A stretch of 64,000 nt of DNA from Bacteroidales bacterium (GTDB taxonomy: Bacteria > Bacteroidota > Bacteroidia > Bacteroidales > JAADJA01), in assembly GCA_020052415.1 (NCBI GenBank), contig JAGVPB010000021.1, positions 46,935 through 110,934 of the forward strand. The letters are read 5' to 3'. The position numbers were made by a program, and so were the translations under genes. Position 1 is the stretch's first letter. Each line of letters opens with the position of its first letter. The notes below the pieces were generated by a model, which saw nothing but the letters and a program-made list of their open reading frames with translations, was not told the origin of the DNA and made no database searches. Below, piece by piece: positions 51,909-60,625 of the stretch.

Positions 51909-54170
51909 ATGAATTATATAAGGGTCAACCGGTTTGAAAAGATTGTCAGCAAACTGATAGGAAATACCATTGATTACAGCCTTGAACACCGTTTTTTTAC
52001 AGCAGCTTGTTTTGTGGGCGCAACAGCAGGCCTCTTTGCGACAATCATAAACATTGCATTTTCACTGGAACCATCCTTAATTTTAACAACTATCGGAGTT
52101 ACAATCCTTTATTATTTATTTTATTTTGTCTCAATTAAGAAAAAGAAATTTAAAGGATTAATCCTTCCTTATGTCCTTATATCATTAATTACAATAAGTT
52201 ATATATGGTTTGTGAATGCCGGAAGCAATGGCCCCGTTTCCTACATTCTTGTTACGGCATTATTGGTTTATATCGTTATAACAAAAGGATATTTCAGGAT
52301 TGTTGTTATAGCCATGGTCACCATCGCCCTGACTTTACTTTTTATATTAGAATTTAAATATCCCGAGCTGATTGTGAATTATTCTGATGCAAAGTCAAAG
52401 TTTTACGATTTATATCTTACAGCTCTTTTTTGCGTCGGATTGATTACATTTATTACTTCCTATATTATGTCGAATTATCAAGAGGAAAGAGAGAAGGAGA
52501 TCAAACAAAGAGATACTATTCTTGAACAAAATAGAGAAATTCTCCTTGCCGGAAAAGAGCTTAGAAAATCGAAAGAATTTACTGAATCAATCATCTCAAG
52601 TGCACAGGACGGTATAATTGTTTTAGACCTTAAGTACAATTTTTTACAGGCGAATAATGCCTTCCTGAAAATGACAGGTTTTCCGGAAACATCAATTATA
52701 GGATTGAACTTTAATGATTTAATTATATGTCCCATTGAGAATGTTGATCCGATAACTGGCAAATTTTCCCTGCCACAGGTTGGAACACATTCCGACTGTA
52801 TTTTAAAATGCAATAAAGGTGAAATGGTTCCCATTACTATTTCAACCGCTTATTTAAATGATGAATCTGGAAAGCCGGAGTCTATTATGGCTATCATCAA
52901 AGATATTACAGACTATAAAAATATATTGCATGAACTGACCCTTCATAAAGAGCATTTTGAAGAATTGGTTGATCAAAGAACGAAAGAACTCGCAGAAACA
53001 AATAATATGCTTTTGGCGGCGAAAGAAAAAGCTGAAACATCAGACAAATTAAAATCGGCATTTCTTTCAAATATGTCGCATGAAATCCGGACTCCTATGA
53101 ATGCAATTATAGGATTTTCACAATTGCTTCGTGAACCAGACCTTCCCAGGCAAACAGTGATGAATTATCTTGACATAGTTACAGCTAAGGGAAATCTGCT
53201 GATGAATATAATAAATGATATTATTGATATTTCAAGGGTAGAAGCTGGTGAGATGGAAATTAATAAAAGCTCGTTTAGTGTAAATGATATGCTGGATGAG
53301 CTCTTTGCTACCTTCAATAAATTGAAGGAATCTGTAAATAAATCACACCTTGATCTCCGGGTGATAAAGCCTGAAGGAGATCAGCAATTTTTGATTTTCA
53401 CAGATCCGTACAGACTAAAACAAATATTATCAAATTTGCTGGATAACGCTATTAAATTCACGCATCATGGATTCATACAGGTTGGCTATTCATTTACCGG
53501 TGAAGGGAAGAATAAAAAAATCAAATTTTATGTAAGGGATAGCGGAATTGGTATTTTGCCGGAAAACAAGGATATCATTTTTAATCGGTTCCGACAGGTT
53601 GATGAATCGCATACGAGAGAATTTGGTGGTACCGGTTTGGGATTGACAATTTCGAAAAAACTGACCATGCTTTTGGGGGGAGAACTCGAAGTGGATTCTG
53701 TATTTGGCCAGGGAAGCATGTTTTACCTTTCCATTCCCTATAAGTCTGTTACAAACAAAGAAAAGGGAATAAAAAAGGTACAGTCGCTAATCAGAGATTT
53801 CAACTGGAAAGAAAAAACAATCCTGATCGTTGAAGATAATTATTCGAGTTACCTTTTGCTGAAATATTACCTGATGAATACCGGAGCTCAAATACTTCAT
53901 ACCATTAGTGGTAAAGATGCTATTGAAATTTGTAAATCCAACCCGCATATTGATGTGGTTCTGATGGATATACAATTGCCTGATCTAAGCGGATATGAAA
54001 CAACTATGATTATTAAAAAACACAGGAGCGATTTACCCGTTATAGCACAGACTGCTTACGCTATGGCCGGAGATTATGACAAGTCGAAGGATGCGGGCTG
54101 TGATGATTATATTGCCAAACCATTTGGTAAAGATAAATTACTGGCTGTACTTAATGAATATCTCAATTAA
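51909..54170 (+). CDS. Hybrid sensor histidine kinase (membrane, PAS, HisKA, HATPase, REC)
   Basis: The 753-aa protein opens with about six transmembrane helices (residues about 30-200; FFTAACFVGATAGLFATII onward). A coiled-coil linker leads to a PAS domain (FTESIISSAQDGIIVLDLKY, about 225-335). The dimerisation domain has phospho-acceptor H391 in NMSHEIRTPMNAIIGF. The ATPase domain shows the N box (LLDNAIKFTH), DSGIGI and GGTGLGL. A C-terminal receiver domain has D687 in VVLMDIQLPD and the final KPFGKDKL. With no output domain it must pass phosphate on or act through other proteins. The short extracytoplasmic loops suggest sensing within the membrane. It is divergent from the ECF-like gene, 212 bp away. 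Confidence 0.88.
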   Translation: MNYIRVNRFEKIVSKLIGNTIDYSLEHRFFTAACFVGATAGLFATIINIAFSLEPSLILTTIGVTILYYLFYFVSIKKKKFKGLILPYVLISLITISYIWFVNAGSNGPVSYILVTALLVYIVITKGYFRIVVIAMVTIALTLLFILEFKYPELIVNYSDAKSKFYDLYLTALFCVGLITFITSYIMSNYQEEREKEIKQRDTILEQNREILLAGKELRKSKEFTESIISSAQDGIIVLDLKYNFLQANNAFLKMTGFPETSIIGLNFNDLIICPIENVDPITGKFSLPQVGTHSDCILKCNKGEMVPITISTAYLNDESGKPESIMAIIKDITDYKNILHELTLHKEHFEELVDQRTKELAETNNMLLAAKEKAETSDKLKSAFLSNMSHEIRTPMNAIIGFSQLLREPDLPRQTVMNYLDIVTAKGNLLMNIINDIIDISRVEAGEMEINKSSFSVNDMLDELFATFNKLKESVNKSHLDLRVIKPEGDQQFLIFTDPYRLKQILSNLLDNAIKFTHHGFIQVGYSFTGEGKNKKIKFYVRDSGIGILPENKDIIFNRFRQVDESHTREFGGTGLGLTISKKLTMLLGGELEVDSVFGQGSMFYLSIPYKSVTNKEKGIKKVQSLIRDFNWKEKTILIVEDNYSSYLLLKYYLMNTGAQILHTISGKDAIEICKSNPHIDVVLMDIQLPDLSGYETTMIIKKHRSDLPVIAQTAYAMAGDYDKSKDAGCDDYIAKPFGKDKLLAVLNEYLN

Positions 54171-54181
54171 ATGTAATTCTT

Positions 54182-54730
54182 TTATTTACTATTACCTGAA
54201 ACAAAGTTTAAAATTTTTATCGAGGCATCCCTGGCATCGTATTTATCAAAATCAATGGCCAGATAAGTCTTGATATTAAAATGGCTTACTACAATTTCAA
54301 CCAGTTTTTTTCGCACAACCCAAATCATGGGTTGATACGGGCTTTCGGTGATGATGTTGTTCACAACATGTGACCAGCCGTTTCCCTGAAGTTCGAAAGG
54401 TCCAATTTCATCAATGGCAATGATGTCGGGTTTACTGAAATTTAGCGGATTAATTGCCATTTCACCAAATCTGACGGCTGTTGGATTTACATAAAAATGC
54501 AGGATCTTTTCCCATCCCCTGTAAAAATTCCTCTGGCAAAAAATAATTCTTTCATTGGTACTTAAATCAACTAATTCATATCGCTCGCGCATTCCATTAA
54601 GCCAAAATCCTTCCGCCAGAATTCCATGAATTGTAGTTCCATTTAATCTGAGATATTTAATAATTTCCTTCAAAAAAATGGTTTTTCCGCTTCCCTGCTC
54701 ACCCGTAATAAGGATTATTTTATTTTTCAT
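54182..54730 (-). CDS. THEP1-like nucleoside-triphosphatase
   Basis: The 182-aa P-loop protein has Walker A GEQGSGKT at 9-16 and a Walker B-like IIAIDEIGPFELQG. DEIGPFEL is the typical sequence of the THEP1/DUF265 family, small NTPases with broad nucleotide use. Its physiological role is not settled. The gene follows queA on the minus strand with 3 bp between them, so co-transcription is likely. In other genomes such NTPases may occur near transporter-like membrane proteins; here one lies 2.5 kb away (50500-51696). It is cytoplasmic, with no membrane segment. Confidence 0.72.
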   Translation of the reverse strand: MKNKIILITGEQGSGKTIFLKEIIKYLRLNGTTIHGILAEGFWLNGMRERYELVDLSTNERIIFCQRNFYRGWEKILHFYVNPTAVRFGEMAINPLNFSKPDIIAIDEIGPFELQGNGWSHVVNNIITESPYQPMIWVVRKKLVEIVVSHFNIKTYLAIDFDKYDARDASIKILNFVSGNSK

Positions 54731-54733
54731 ATT

Positions 54734-55963
54734 CTACTTTTTAAAAAATAAACAAGCATCCCCATAACTTAAAAACCGGAAATCGTGCTGCAATGCATAG
54801 TCATATACCCTTCTCCACTGATCACCAATAAAAGCGGAAACCAGTAAAAGCAAGGTACTTTGCGGCATGTGGAAATTGGTGATCAATATATCGGCCAGGC
54901 GAAATTTATAGGACGGTACAATCATCACTCTTGTCTGACCCGAAATAGTGTCAATGCCTTTTTCATCCATTATTTCCAATATCCATTTCAGGGACTGCTG
55001 AACAGTAATTCCAATATTATATTTCGGATTGTATGGATCCCACTGACCGACTTCAACATTTACATTGTTATCCTTGTTAACCATTGATTTTACACCATAC
55101 CAGTAAAGGGATTCAATGGTACGCAGGGTAGTTGTTCCAACAATTATAACCAGACTTCCATGATTTTCAAGAATCCTTCTTATCGTTTTTTTGTGAATAA
55201 GGATTTTTTCTGCATGCATTTCATGTTCCCTGATGGTATTGCTGCTGACAGGCTTAAATGTCCCTGCTCCGACATGAAGAATGACTTTTTCAGTCCGGAT
55301 ATTTTTCTCTTTCAGATCTTTCAGAACCTTTTGAGTAAAATGGAGTCCTGCGGTTGGTGCTGCCACCGAACCTTCCGATTGTGCATAGACCGTTTGATAA
55401 CGTTCATTATCAGATTCTTTAGCAGCCCGAATGATGTAGGGAGGTAAAGGAACAATTCCTGCTGTATAGAGGACATCCGAAAAGCTTATATCTCCGGGAT
55501 TCCATTCAAAGCGAATAAGCGAATATTCAGCAAAATGATTAATTCGCTCAGCAGTCAGAATATATTCCTTGTTTCCGGTAAAAATCTTTTTTATCAGTTT
55601 CCCATTCTTCCATCTTTTCGAATTTCCAACCAAACATTTCCATACGACACCTGATCTCTGTTCAAATGCCTGCTGTAACTCACGGGTAGGCAATTCGGGC
55701 TCAAGGCAGAACAATTCGATAGCAGCACCGCTTTCCTTTTGGAAGAGAATCCGGGCATGGATAACCTTTGTTTCGTTAAAAATCAGAAGACTGTCTTCAG
55801 GAAGATGGCTGATGAGGTACTTAAAGATATCCTGTGATAAATGACCTTTTCTATAAATTAGGAGTTTTGATTCATCCCTCACCGGCAAAGGAAATTGAGC
55901 AATTTTCCTGTCGGAAAGAGGATAGTCGTATTCACTGATATTAATGTCCGGAATATAATTCAT
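54734..55963 (-). CDS. queA: S-adenosylmethionine:tRNA ribosyltransferase-isomerase (QueA family)
   Basis: The 409-aa enzyme transfers the ribosyl moiety of SAM to preQ1-tRNA in queuosine synthesis. Typical segments are YDYPLSDRKIAQFPLPVRDESKLL, LLIFNETKVIHARI, GSVAAPTAGLHFTQKVL, HVGAGTFKPV and HEMHAEKI. At 409 aa it is longer than the usual 340-350, with extra sequence around 95-160 (EPELPTRELQQAFEQRSG). Such long versions occur as second QueA-like proteins in this phylum. The ATG at 55963 was chosen over a TTG at 55978. The TAATTTTG promoter element at 55976-55983 would place the transcript start downstream of the TTG. The leader is then only about 6 nt. THEP1-like NTPase follows. Confidence 0.83.
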   Translation of the reverse strand: MNYIPDINISEYDYPLSDRKIAQFPLPVRDESKLLIYRKGHLSQDIFKYLISHLPEDSLLIFNETKVIHARILFQKESGAAIELFCLEPELPTRELQQAFEQRSGVVWKCLVGNSKRWKNGKLIKKIFTGNKEYILTAERINHFAEYSLIRFEWNPGDISFSDVLYTAGIVPLPPYIIRAAKESDNERYQTVYAQSEGSVAAPTAGLHFTQKVLKDLKEKNIRTEKVILHVGAGTFKPVSSNTIREHEMHAEKILIHKKTIRRILENHGSLVIIVGTTTLRTIESLYWYGVKSMVNKDNNVNVEVGQWDPYNPKYNIGITVQQSLKWILEIMDEKGIDTISGQTRVMIVPSYKFRLADILITNFHMPQSTLLLLVSAFIGDQWRRVYDYALQHDFRFLSYGDACLFFKK

Positions 55964-55975
55964 ACCAAAAGGAAG

Positions 55976-55983
55976 CAAAATTA
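55976..55983 (-). promoter_or_regulatory. -7 element for queA
   Basis: On the minus strand TAATTTTG matches TAnnTTTG exactly, 12 bp before the ATG. The AACC repeat array abuts it directly (CAATTAACC then TAATTTTG). Confidence 0.5.
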
Positions 55984-56165
55984 GGTTAATTGGTTGAACT
56001 GGTTAAATCGGTGGATCCATGCAATTCATGTAATTACTGGACGGAATTGGTTAAATTGATTATTTGGGATAATTGGATTAATTGTTGCCGACTTCTCTCG
56101 CCTTTGGCGAGACCGACTGACTTGTTAAACTGGTTGAACGGGTTGAATCGGTTTAATTTGTTAAT
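55984..56165 (-). repeat. Degenerate AACCnaatt repeat array upstream of queA
   Basis: On the minus strand the array reads as AACC units about 9 nt apart, with an internal CAGTCGGTCTCGCC (plus-strand coordinates 56106-56119) and AGTCGGCAA (56085-56093). It is the counterpart of the array before dnaG, with exact matches of 16 and 14 nt. It lies between queA and pssA and is non-coding although one frame stays open into pssA. Confidence 0.7.
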
Positions 56166-56234
56166 TGCGCAAGTGGGGAAATCGTGCCTGGATCGGAATA
56201 CCAACTTTCTTTTATCAATTGTCTTGTTTATTAC

Positions 56235-56242
56235 TACTTTTG
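56235..56242 (+). promoter_or_regulatory. -7 element for pssA (and possibly tatC)
   Basis: TACTTTTG is an exact TAnnTTTG match, 29 bp before the ATG at 56272. It supports that start over the long in-frame extension through the repeat array. Confidence 0.45.
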
Positions 56243-56271
56243 AAACATCATTTTTGAAAACAGGATGCCGC

Positions 56272-57021
56272 ATGGCAATAAAAAAGCATATTCCCAATTT
56301 CATTACCCTGTTAAATCTTGTAAGCGGTTGCATTGCAATTGTCTTTGTTTTTGACGGCAACCTTTCAATGGCCTCATATCTGATTTTTCTTGCTGCATTA
56401 TTTGATTTTTTCGATGGCATGGCCGCAAGGTTGCTGAAGGTTAAAACAGATATTGGCAAAGAGCTGGATTCTCTGGCGGATATCATTTCCTTCGGACTTG
56501 TTCCCGGATTTATAATGATGAAGTTAATTCAGCAATCAATTGGTATTGCAGAAGTTAATGACGGAATAGCATTTGTACTCCCTTATGTCGCTTTATTAAT
56601 TCCTGTTTTTAGTGCACTGCGGCTGGCCATCTTCAATACTGACAACCGTCAAACGTATAATTTTATCGGTTTGGCAACGCCCGCCAATGCCATATTGATC
56701 GCATCACTGCCGCTGATTATTGAACAAAAAACAACCCTGTTGGGACTTGAGCCGGTTTGGTTTGCCAACTTGATAAGTAATCTTTATGTTCTTGTAGTAT
56801 TAACGATAATTCTTTCTTTATTGCTTGTTGCTGAAATACCTCTTTTCTCACTGAAGATCAGCAAAAGCCATCCCGTTCAAAACAGAATTAAATATATTTT
56901 CGCAGGAATTTCAATAATTCTGATCTCCTTATTTTACTTTGTTGCCTTTCCTATTATCATGTTGATTTATATTTTGCTATCGGTAACGATGAAATCTGAA
57001 ATCTATAATCATACGCCGTAA
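56272..57021 (+). CDS. pssA: CDP-diacylglycerol--serine O-phosphatidyltransferase
   Basis: The 249-aa inner-membrane enzyme makes phosphatidylserine. The CDP-alcohol phosphatidyltransferase motif is complete: FFDGMAARLL, then G-K-E-L-D-S-L-A-D (D-G-x2-A-R-x8-G-x3-D-x3-D, about residues 46-68). About seven hydrophobic helices follow. The start MAIKKHIPNFITLLNLVSG is the usual N-terminus of this family (NxxTxxNLxxG). An open frame extends to 55990, but it crosses a non-coding repeat array and the promoter-like TACTTTTG. tatC follows 24 bp downstream. I saw no decarboxylase gene (psd) here. Confidence 0.9.
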   Translation: MAIKKHIPNFITLLNLVSGCIAIVFVFDGNLSMASYLIFLAALFDFFDGMAARLLKVKTDIGKELDSLADIISFGLVPGFIMMKLIQQSIGIAEVNDGIAFVLPYVALLIPVFSALRLAIFNTDNRQTYNFIGLATPANAILIASLPLIIEQKTTLLGLEPVWFANLISNLYVLVVLTIILSLLLVAEIPLFSLKISKSHPVQNRIKYIFAGISIILISLFYFVAFPIIMLIYILLSVTMKSEIYNHTP

Positions 57022-57032
57022 CTCGTTTAATT

Positions 57033-57040
57033 TATCTTTG
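57033..57040 (+). promoter_or_regulatory. -7 element just before tatC
   Basis: TATCTTTG matches TAnnTTTG exactly and ends 5 bp before the ATG at 57046, so an internal, leaderless transcript for tatC is predicted in addition to read-through from pssA. Confidence 0.45.
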
Positions 57041-57045
57041 CACGG

Positions 57046-57891
57046 ATGCAGGAAGAGATTTCAAATAAAAAGAAACAACAGAAACCGGTCGAAAAGGAAA
57101 TGTCGTTTTGGGAACACCTCGAGGAACTTCGGGGACATCTTATCCGATCGGTCGCAGCGATATTGGTTTTATCAATTATTGCATTTATTAATAAAAAAAT
57201 CATTTTTGACTACGTTATCCTCGCACCGAAAGATCCTCATTTCATTACCAACCGTTTTTTTTGTAAAGTCGGAGAGCTGCTCTCACTCGACGGGCTGTGT
57301 ATGAGAGACTTTAATCTTTTACTTCAGAATATCAATATGTCGGGGCAGTTTATGATGCACATGTACATCTCAATAGTTGCCGGATTGGTTGTTGCTACGC
57401 CCTACATACTTTGGGAGTTTTGGCGATTTGTTAAACCTGCATTATATTCAAAGGAAAAAAGATACTCAAGCGGCGCTGTACTGGCCAGTTCCGGACTTTT
57501 TATTACCGGGGTTTTGTTTTCTTATTATATCATAGTTCCCCTTACGATCAATTTTTTCGGCTCTTACAAGATCAGCGAAAGCGTTGTTAACCAGATAAAT
57601 TTAAACTCCTATATCAGCACCATCGTTTCTGTTACGCTTGCAACCGGCCTGGTATTCGAACTCCCTATCCTGGTGTATTTTCTGACTAAAATCGGTATCC
57701 TGACGCCCTCTTTTATGAAAAAAAGCCGGAAATACATGCTGATCATTGTCCTGACAATATCGGCAATTATCACTCCACCCGATATATTCAGCCAGGTTTT
57801 AGTTTCGTTGCCACTTCTTGTTTTATTTGAAATCAGCATCTGGATTTCAGGCAGAGTTTACCGAAATAAACAGGCTGAACTGGCCGGTTGA
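57046..57891 (+). CDS. tatC: Sec-independent protein translocase TatC
   Basis: The 281-aa protein is the signal-peptide-binding subunit of the twin-arginine translocase in the inner membrane. The N-terminal MSFWEHLEELRGHLIRS is the family hallmark, with the conserved E in HLEELR. Six helices follow, including ATPYILWEFWRFVKPALY, where F and E-type conserved residues lie. The cytoplasmic N-terminus has an extra lysine-rich stretch (SNKKKQQKPVEKE). An approximately 25-residue insertion between helices 1 and 2 (APKDPHFITNRFFCKVGELL, then SLDGLCMRD) contains two cysteines. Similar insertions are common in Bacteroidota TatC. No tatA gene is in the window. The gene converges on the hydrolase gene with 6 bp between. 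Confidence 0.93.
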   Translation: MQEEISNKKKQQKPVEKEMSFWEHLEELRGHLIRSVAAILVLSIIAFINKKIIFDYVILAPKDPHFITNRFFCKVGELLSLDGLCMRDFNLLLQNINMSGQFMMHMYISIVAGLVVATPYILWEFWRFVKPALYSKEKRYSSGAVLASSGLFITGVLFSYYIIVPLTINFFGSYKISESVVNQINLNSYISTIVSVTLATGLVFELPILVYFLTKIGILTPSFMKKSRKYMLIIVLTISAIITPPDIFSQVLVSLPLLVLFEISIWISGRVYRNKQAELAG

Positions 57892-57897
57892 TATATC

Positions 57898-58695
57898 CTA
57901 AGATTGTCCCGCTGAAAATTCGCATTTTTTCTCCAGAAATTCGCTTAACGTTTTACAAAGTTCATCAGGTGCGTCGGCATGAACCCAATGGGAAGCGTTT
58001 TCAATCTTGTGAAATCTGGCGTTTGGGAATTTTTTCAGGATCAAAGGGTAATCCTCTTCAGGAATGTAATCCGAAACGCCGCCTTTGATGAATAATGAGG
58101 GAACATCCGATGAATACGGTAATTCGACACCTTCAAAGACATTTTCAATATTTGTATAAATAGATTTAATATTCAATCGCCAGGCAAACCTGTTTCTGCT
58201 AATCCTGTAAAGATTTTTTAGAATAAAACCTGCAATTGCAGGTGAATTGATTTTTTCATGAATTATTTTCTCAATCCCTTCCCTTGTTGAATATTGATCG
58301 AAATCAACCGAAAGCATGGCCTCCATGATATCGAGATGCTGCTGGCGGGCAGGGTAACTTCTTACACTGATATCAACAACGATCAGCTTTTCAATCCTGT
58401 GGGGATGTTCAAGGGCGAAGTTCATGGCTACTTTTCCACCCATGGAATGACCGATTAGAATTGGTTTGGATAATTGATGATCTTCAATGAATTCAAATAA
58501 ATCATTTGTTAGCGCATAATAACTGAAAGTATCGCTGTGTGGTGATTGCCCGTGGTTACGCTGATCGGGTATAAATACCTCAAATTTCTCTGCAAGCCTT
58601 CGGCCTATTGTAACCCAATTATCCGAAATTCCAAGAATTCCGTGAAGAATGATTACCGGCTGACCTTCTCCGTAATGGCGGTAAAAGAGTTTCAT
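57898..58695 (-). CDS. Alpha/beta-fold hydrolase
   Basis: The 265-aa protein starts at the ATG at 58695, which overlaps the lnt stop by 4 bp. A longer frame upstream merely runs antisense-free through lnt and lacks hydrolase character. The fold is clear: HGILGISDNW oxyanion region (from 18), nucleophile S84 in LIGHSMGGKVA, the acid in KGGVSDYI, and catalytic H in NASHWVHAD. The sequence style (NWVTIGRRLAEKFEVFIPDQ, then RNHGQSPHS) resembles the YbfF esterase group. Natural substrate unknown; acyl-CoA or ester hydrolysis is known for relatives. Translational coupling to lnt suggests shared expression, though a lipid-related role is only a guess. Confidence 0.82.
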   Translation of the reverse strand: MKLFYRHYGEGQPVIILHGILGISDNWVTIGRRLAEKFEVFIPDQRNHGQSPHSDTFSYYALTNDLFEFIEDHQLSKPILIGHSMGGKVAMNFALEHPHRIEKLIVVDISVRSYPARQQHLDIMEAMLSVDFDQYSTREGIEKIIHEKINSPAIAGFILKNLYRISRNRFAWRLNIKSIYTNIENVFEGVELPYSSDVPSLFIKGGVSDYIPEEDYPLILKKFPNARFHKIENASHWVHADAPDELCKTLSEFLEKKCEFSAGQS

Positions 58696-60305
58696 GACTT
58701 TAATTGGTTCTTTCTTCTTAATCCAAACACAATTGCAAGTAAAATAAACAGCACACTCACAAACGAAGAAATTCGTCCAATGTAATCTCCCAACCTTACA
58801 TAAAAAGTAATTTTTGAATTCAGGTTGATTTCCTGGCTGATCACATCCTTTTCCCAGTATTTGGTAGCTTGTTGGATGTCGCCTCTCTGGTTCACAAAAC
58901 AACTGATACCTGTGTTGGCTGACCTTGCAATGCTTCTTCGTGTTTCTATTGACCGGAGGGATGCGAATGAAAGATGTTGTCTGTGGCCGGGAGTATTTCC
59001 CCACCAGCCGTCATTGGTAATAATAAACAACGCATTGGCGCCTTTTTGAACATAATCTCCGCAAAACCCGCCAAAAATAGATTCATAGCAAATGATTGGC
59101 CCGATCTTAAGGGAATCACGTACTGCAAAGGGTTTGGGATCGTCATCTATACCTAATGTTCCAACTGTCCCACCCAAATCAATGGCATACTTTTCAAGAA
59201 ACTTAAAAATTCCTCCCGTAGGCATATACTCCACACCCGGAGTCAGTTTCGATTTATGATGTTTTTGAAAAACTCCCGATGAATCCACATAAATTGCAGT
59301 GTTGTAACTGTCATAAAAGAATTTGGCATACTTGTGATATCTTGCAGAATTCGGTAATTTCTCATTTTCCTCATAACGCCTGTAAGTGGAAGCGCCGATA
59401 ATAATTTTAATTTCAGGATTTTCTCTCGTGAAATCTTTCAGTTTATTCAAACTGGGCGAACCATCGAAACTTCCTTCCCAGATATCCTCCTGTATCGCTG
59501 ACTCTGGCGCAACAATAAAGGCCGGTTTGTGATCCCAGACAGATTGAGCCAGATCAAAGTTCATATCAATTGCTTCGAGTGGCGGAGTTGAATATTGAGT
59601 GGAATATGGATCCAGGTTGGGCTGGCAAACGATAACATTGATGGGATCCTTCTTTTCCATGTAGCGATAGTACATGAAATTAGAAATCAGGATTGGAATG
59701 AGTAAGAAAGATAATGCAGCAACACCGTTTTGAAGGATAGTCTTTCTGTCGGGCTTTTTGTTAAGCAAAGACTTGAGTGCTTTAAAGATCAGTATATTGA
59801 TAAGAATTATCCAGAATGTTCCTCCCAGCGTTCCTGTATATTCGTACCATTGAATCCATTGGTAATGCATTGCAAATCCGTTGCCCAGGTTTAGCCACGT
59901 CCATGTCAGTTTCCAGTTCAGGTGAATGTACTCGAAAGTGATCCAGAGAAAGATCAGGATAAAATATCCCTGACTTTGCTTGTAAAGATTTCTGCGAACC
60001 GCATGATAAATATTCATCACAATGCTCATGAACATCGAATTGAATGCCCATGCAAGAGTTGCCACCGGAGTTGAATTCCAAATCCACCAGGTTGTGGCAA
60101 CATTCCAGATAAAGAATGCCGGGAAGGTGTAAAAGAAAACGCTGAACCGGTTGAAGTTTGGCCTGTTTCTCAGGATATGCTCCTCGATGATCAGCAACGG
60201 AATGAATGCCGTAAACAAAAAAGCCGGAAAGCCATGTACCGGCCAGCCTATTGTAAACAGGAGACCAGACAAACCTGAAAGCAGGAGCAGATGGAATTTT
60301 TTCAT
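58692..60305 (-). CDS. lnt: Apolipoprotein N-acyltransferase
   Basis: The 537-aa inner-membrane enzyme adds the third acyl chain to lipoproteins. About six N-terminal helices (residues 1-210) are followed by a periplasmic nitrilase-type domain with the full catalytic triad: E268 (VAPESA), K353 (KSKLTPGVEYMP) and C406 (ICYES). NDGWWGNTPGHRQHL is also typical. A final helix (about 508-527) closes the protein. Length is normal (E. coli 512). The downstream hydrolase overlaps by 4 bp. A TATCTTTG promoter element lies 22 bp upstream. Its presence indicates triacylated lipoproteins, consistent with the lipoprotein gene at 62337. Confidence 0.93.
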   Translation of the reverse strand: MKKFHLLLLSGLSGLLFTIGWPVHGFPAFLFTAFIPLLIIEEHILRNRPNFNRFSVFFYTFPAFFIWNVATTWWIWNSTPVATLAWAFNSMFMSIVMNIYHAVRRNLYKQSQGYFILIFLWITFEYIHLNWKLTWTWLNLGNGFAMHYQWIQWYEYTGTLGGTFWIILINILIFKALKSLLNKKPDRKTILQNGVAALSFLLIPILISNFMYYRYMEKKDPINVIVCQPNLDPYSTQYSTPPLEAIDMNFDLAQSVWDHKPAFIVAPESAIQEDIWEGSFDGSPSLNKLKDFTRENPEIKIIIGASTYRRYEENEKLPNSARYHKYAKFFYDSYNTAIYVDSSGVFQKHHKSKLTPGVEYMPTGGIFKFLEKYAIDLGGTVGTLGIDDDPKPFAVRDSLKIGPIICYESIFGGFCGDYVQKGANALFIITNDGWWGNTPGHRQHLSFASLRSIETRRSIARSANTGISCFVNQRGDIQQATKYWEKDVISQEINLNSKITFYVRLGDYIGRISSFVSVLFILLAIVFGLRRKNQLKS

Positions 60306-60327
60306 AACAGAATTAACGAAGGCAGGG

Positions 60328-60335
60328 CAAAGATA
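60328..60335 (-). promoter_or_regulatory. -7 element for lnt
   Basis: On the minus strand TATCTTTG matches TAnnTTTG exactly, 22 bp before the ATG. Confidence 0.45.
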
Positions 60336-60600
60336 TTGAAAACAGGATTTATTGTTAAATAGTTATACGGCTAAATTGTTTTCTTTCATTTCCAAAGTTG
60401 AAAGCCACAGGTCAGCCTGTCCTGCCCGTCTGCTGAAGCAGGTGTCTGGCAAGATTGCAGATTGAAAAAGCAAATTAAATTATTTCTCAAAAAATCATTT
60501 GTGGATATCGTTCATAATGACTTCGTTTTATCTCCTCGTAAATTATAGAAAACTCATTACTAAGTGATATAAACTAAAATTGAAAAATCTGATAAGTGTT
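60336..60600. other. Intergenic region with short palindromes
   Basis: No gene is visible between lnt and the small plus-strand ORF. Around 60407-60450 there are G+C-richer short inverted repeats (CAGGTCAGCCTG, and CCTGC with GCAGG) unlike the AT-rich surroundings, possibly part of a dispersed intergenic repeat. Confidence 0.4.
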
Positions 60601-60625
60601 TAACATTGCACGAAAATAAAAAATA

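Noticed and set aside
55964..55978. TTG start five codons upstream for queA
   Set aside because: It lies upstream of the transcript start predicted from TAATTTTG at 55976-55983, and the protein family starts near the ATG at 55963.
55990..56271. In-frame N-terminal extension of pssA (about 94 residues rich in N, L and W)
   Set aside because: It is a translation of the AACC repeat array, precedes the TACTTTTG promoter element, and the normal PssA N-terminus starts at 56272.
58696..59004. Long N-terminal extension of the alpha/beta hydrolase
   Set aside because: It runs through the lnt coding region in another frame, and the hydrolase fold begins at the ATG at 58695, which overlaps the lnt stop by 4 bp.
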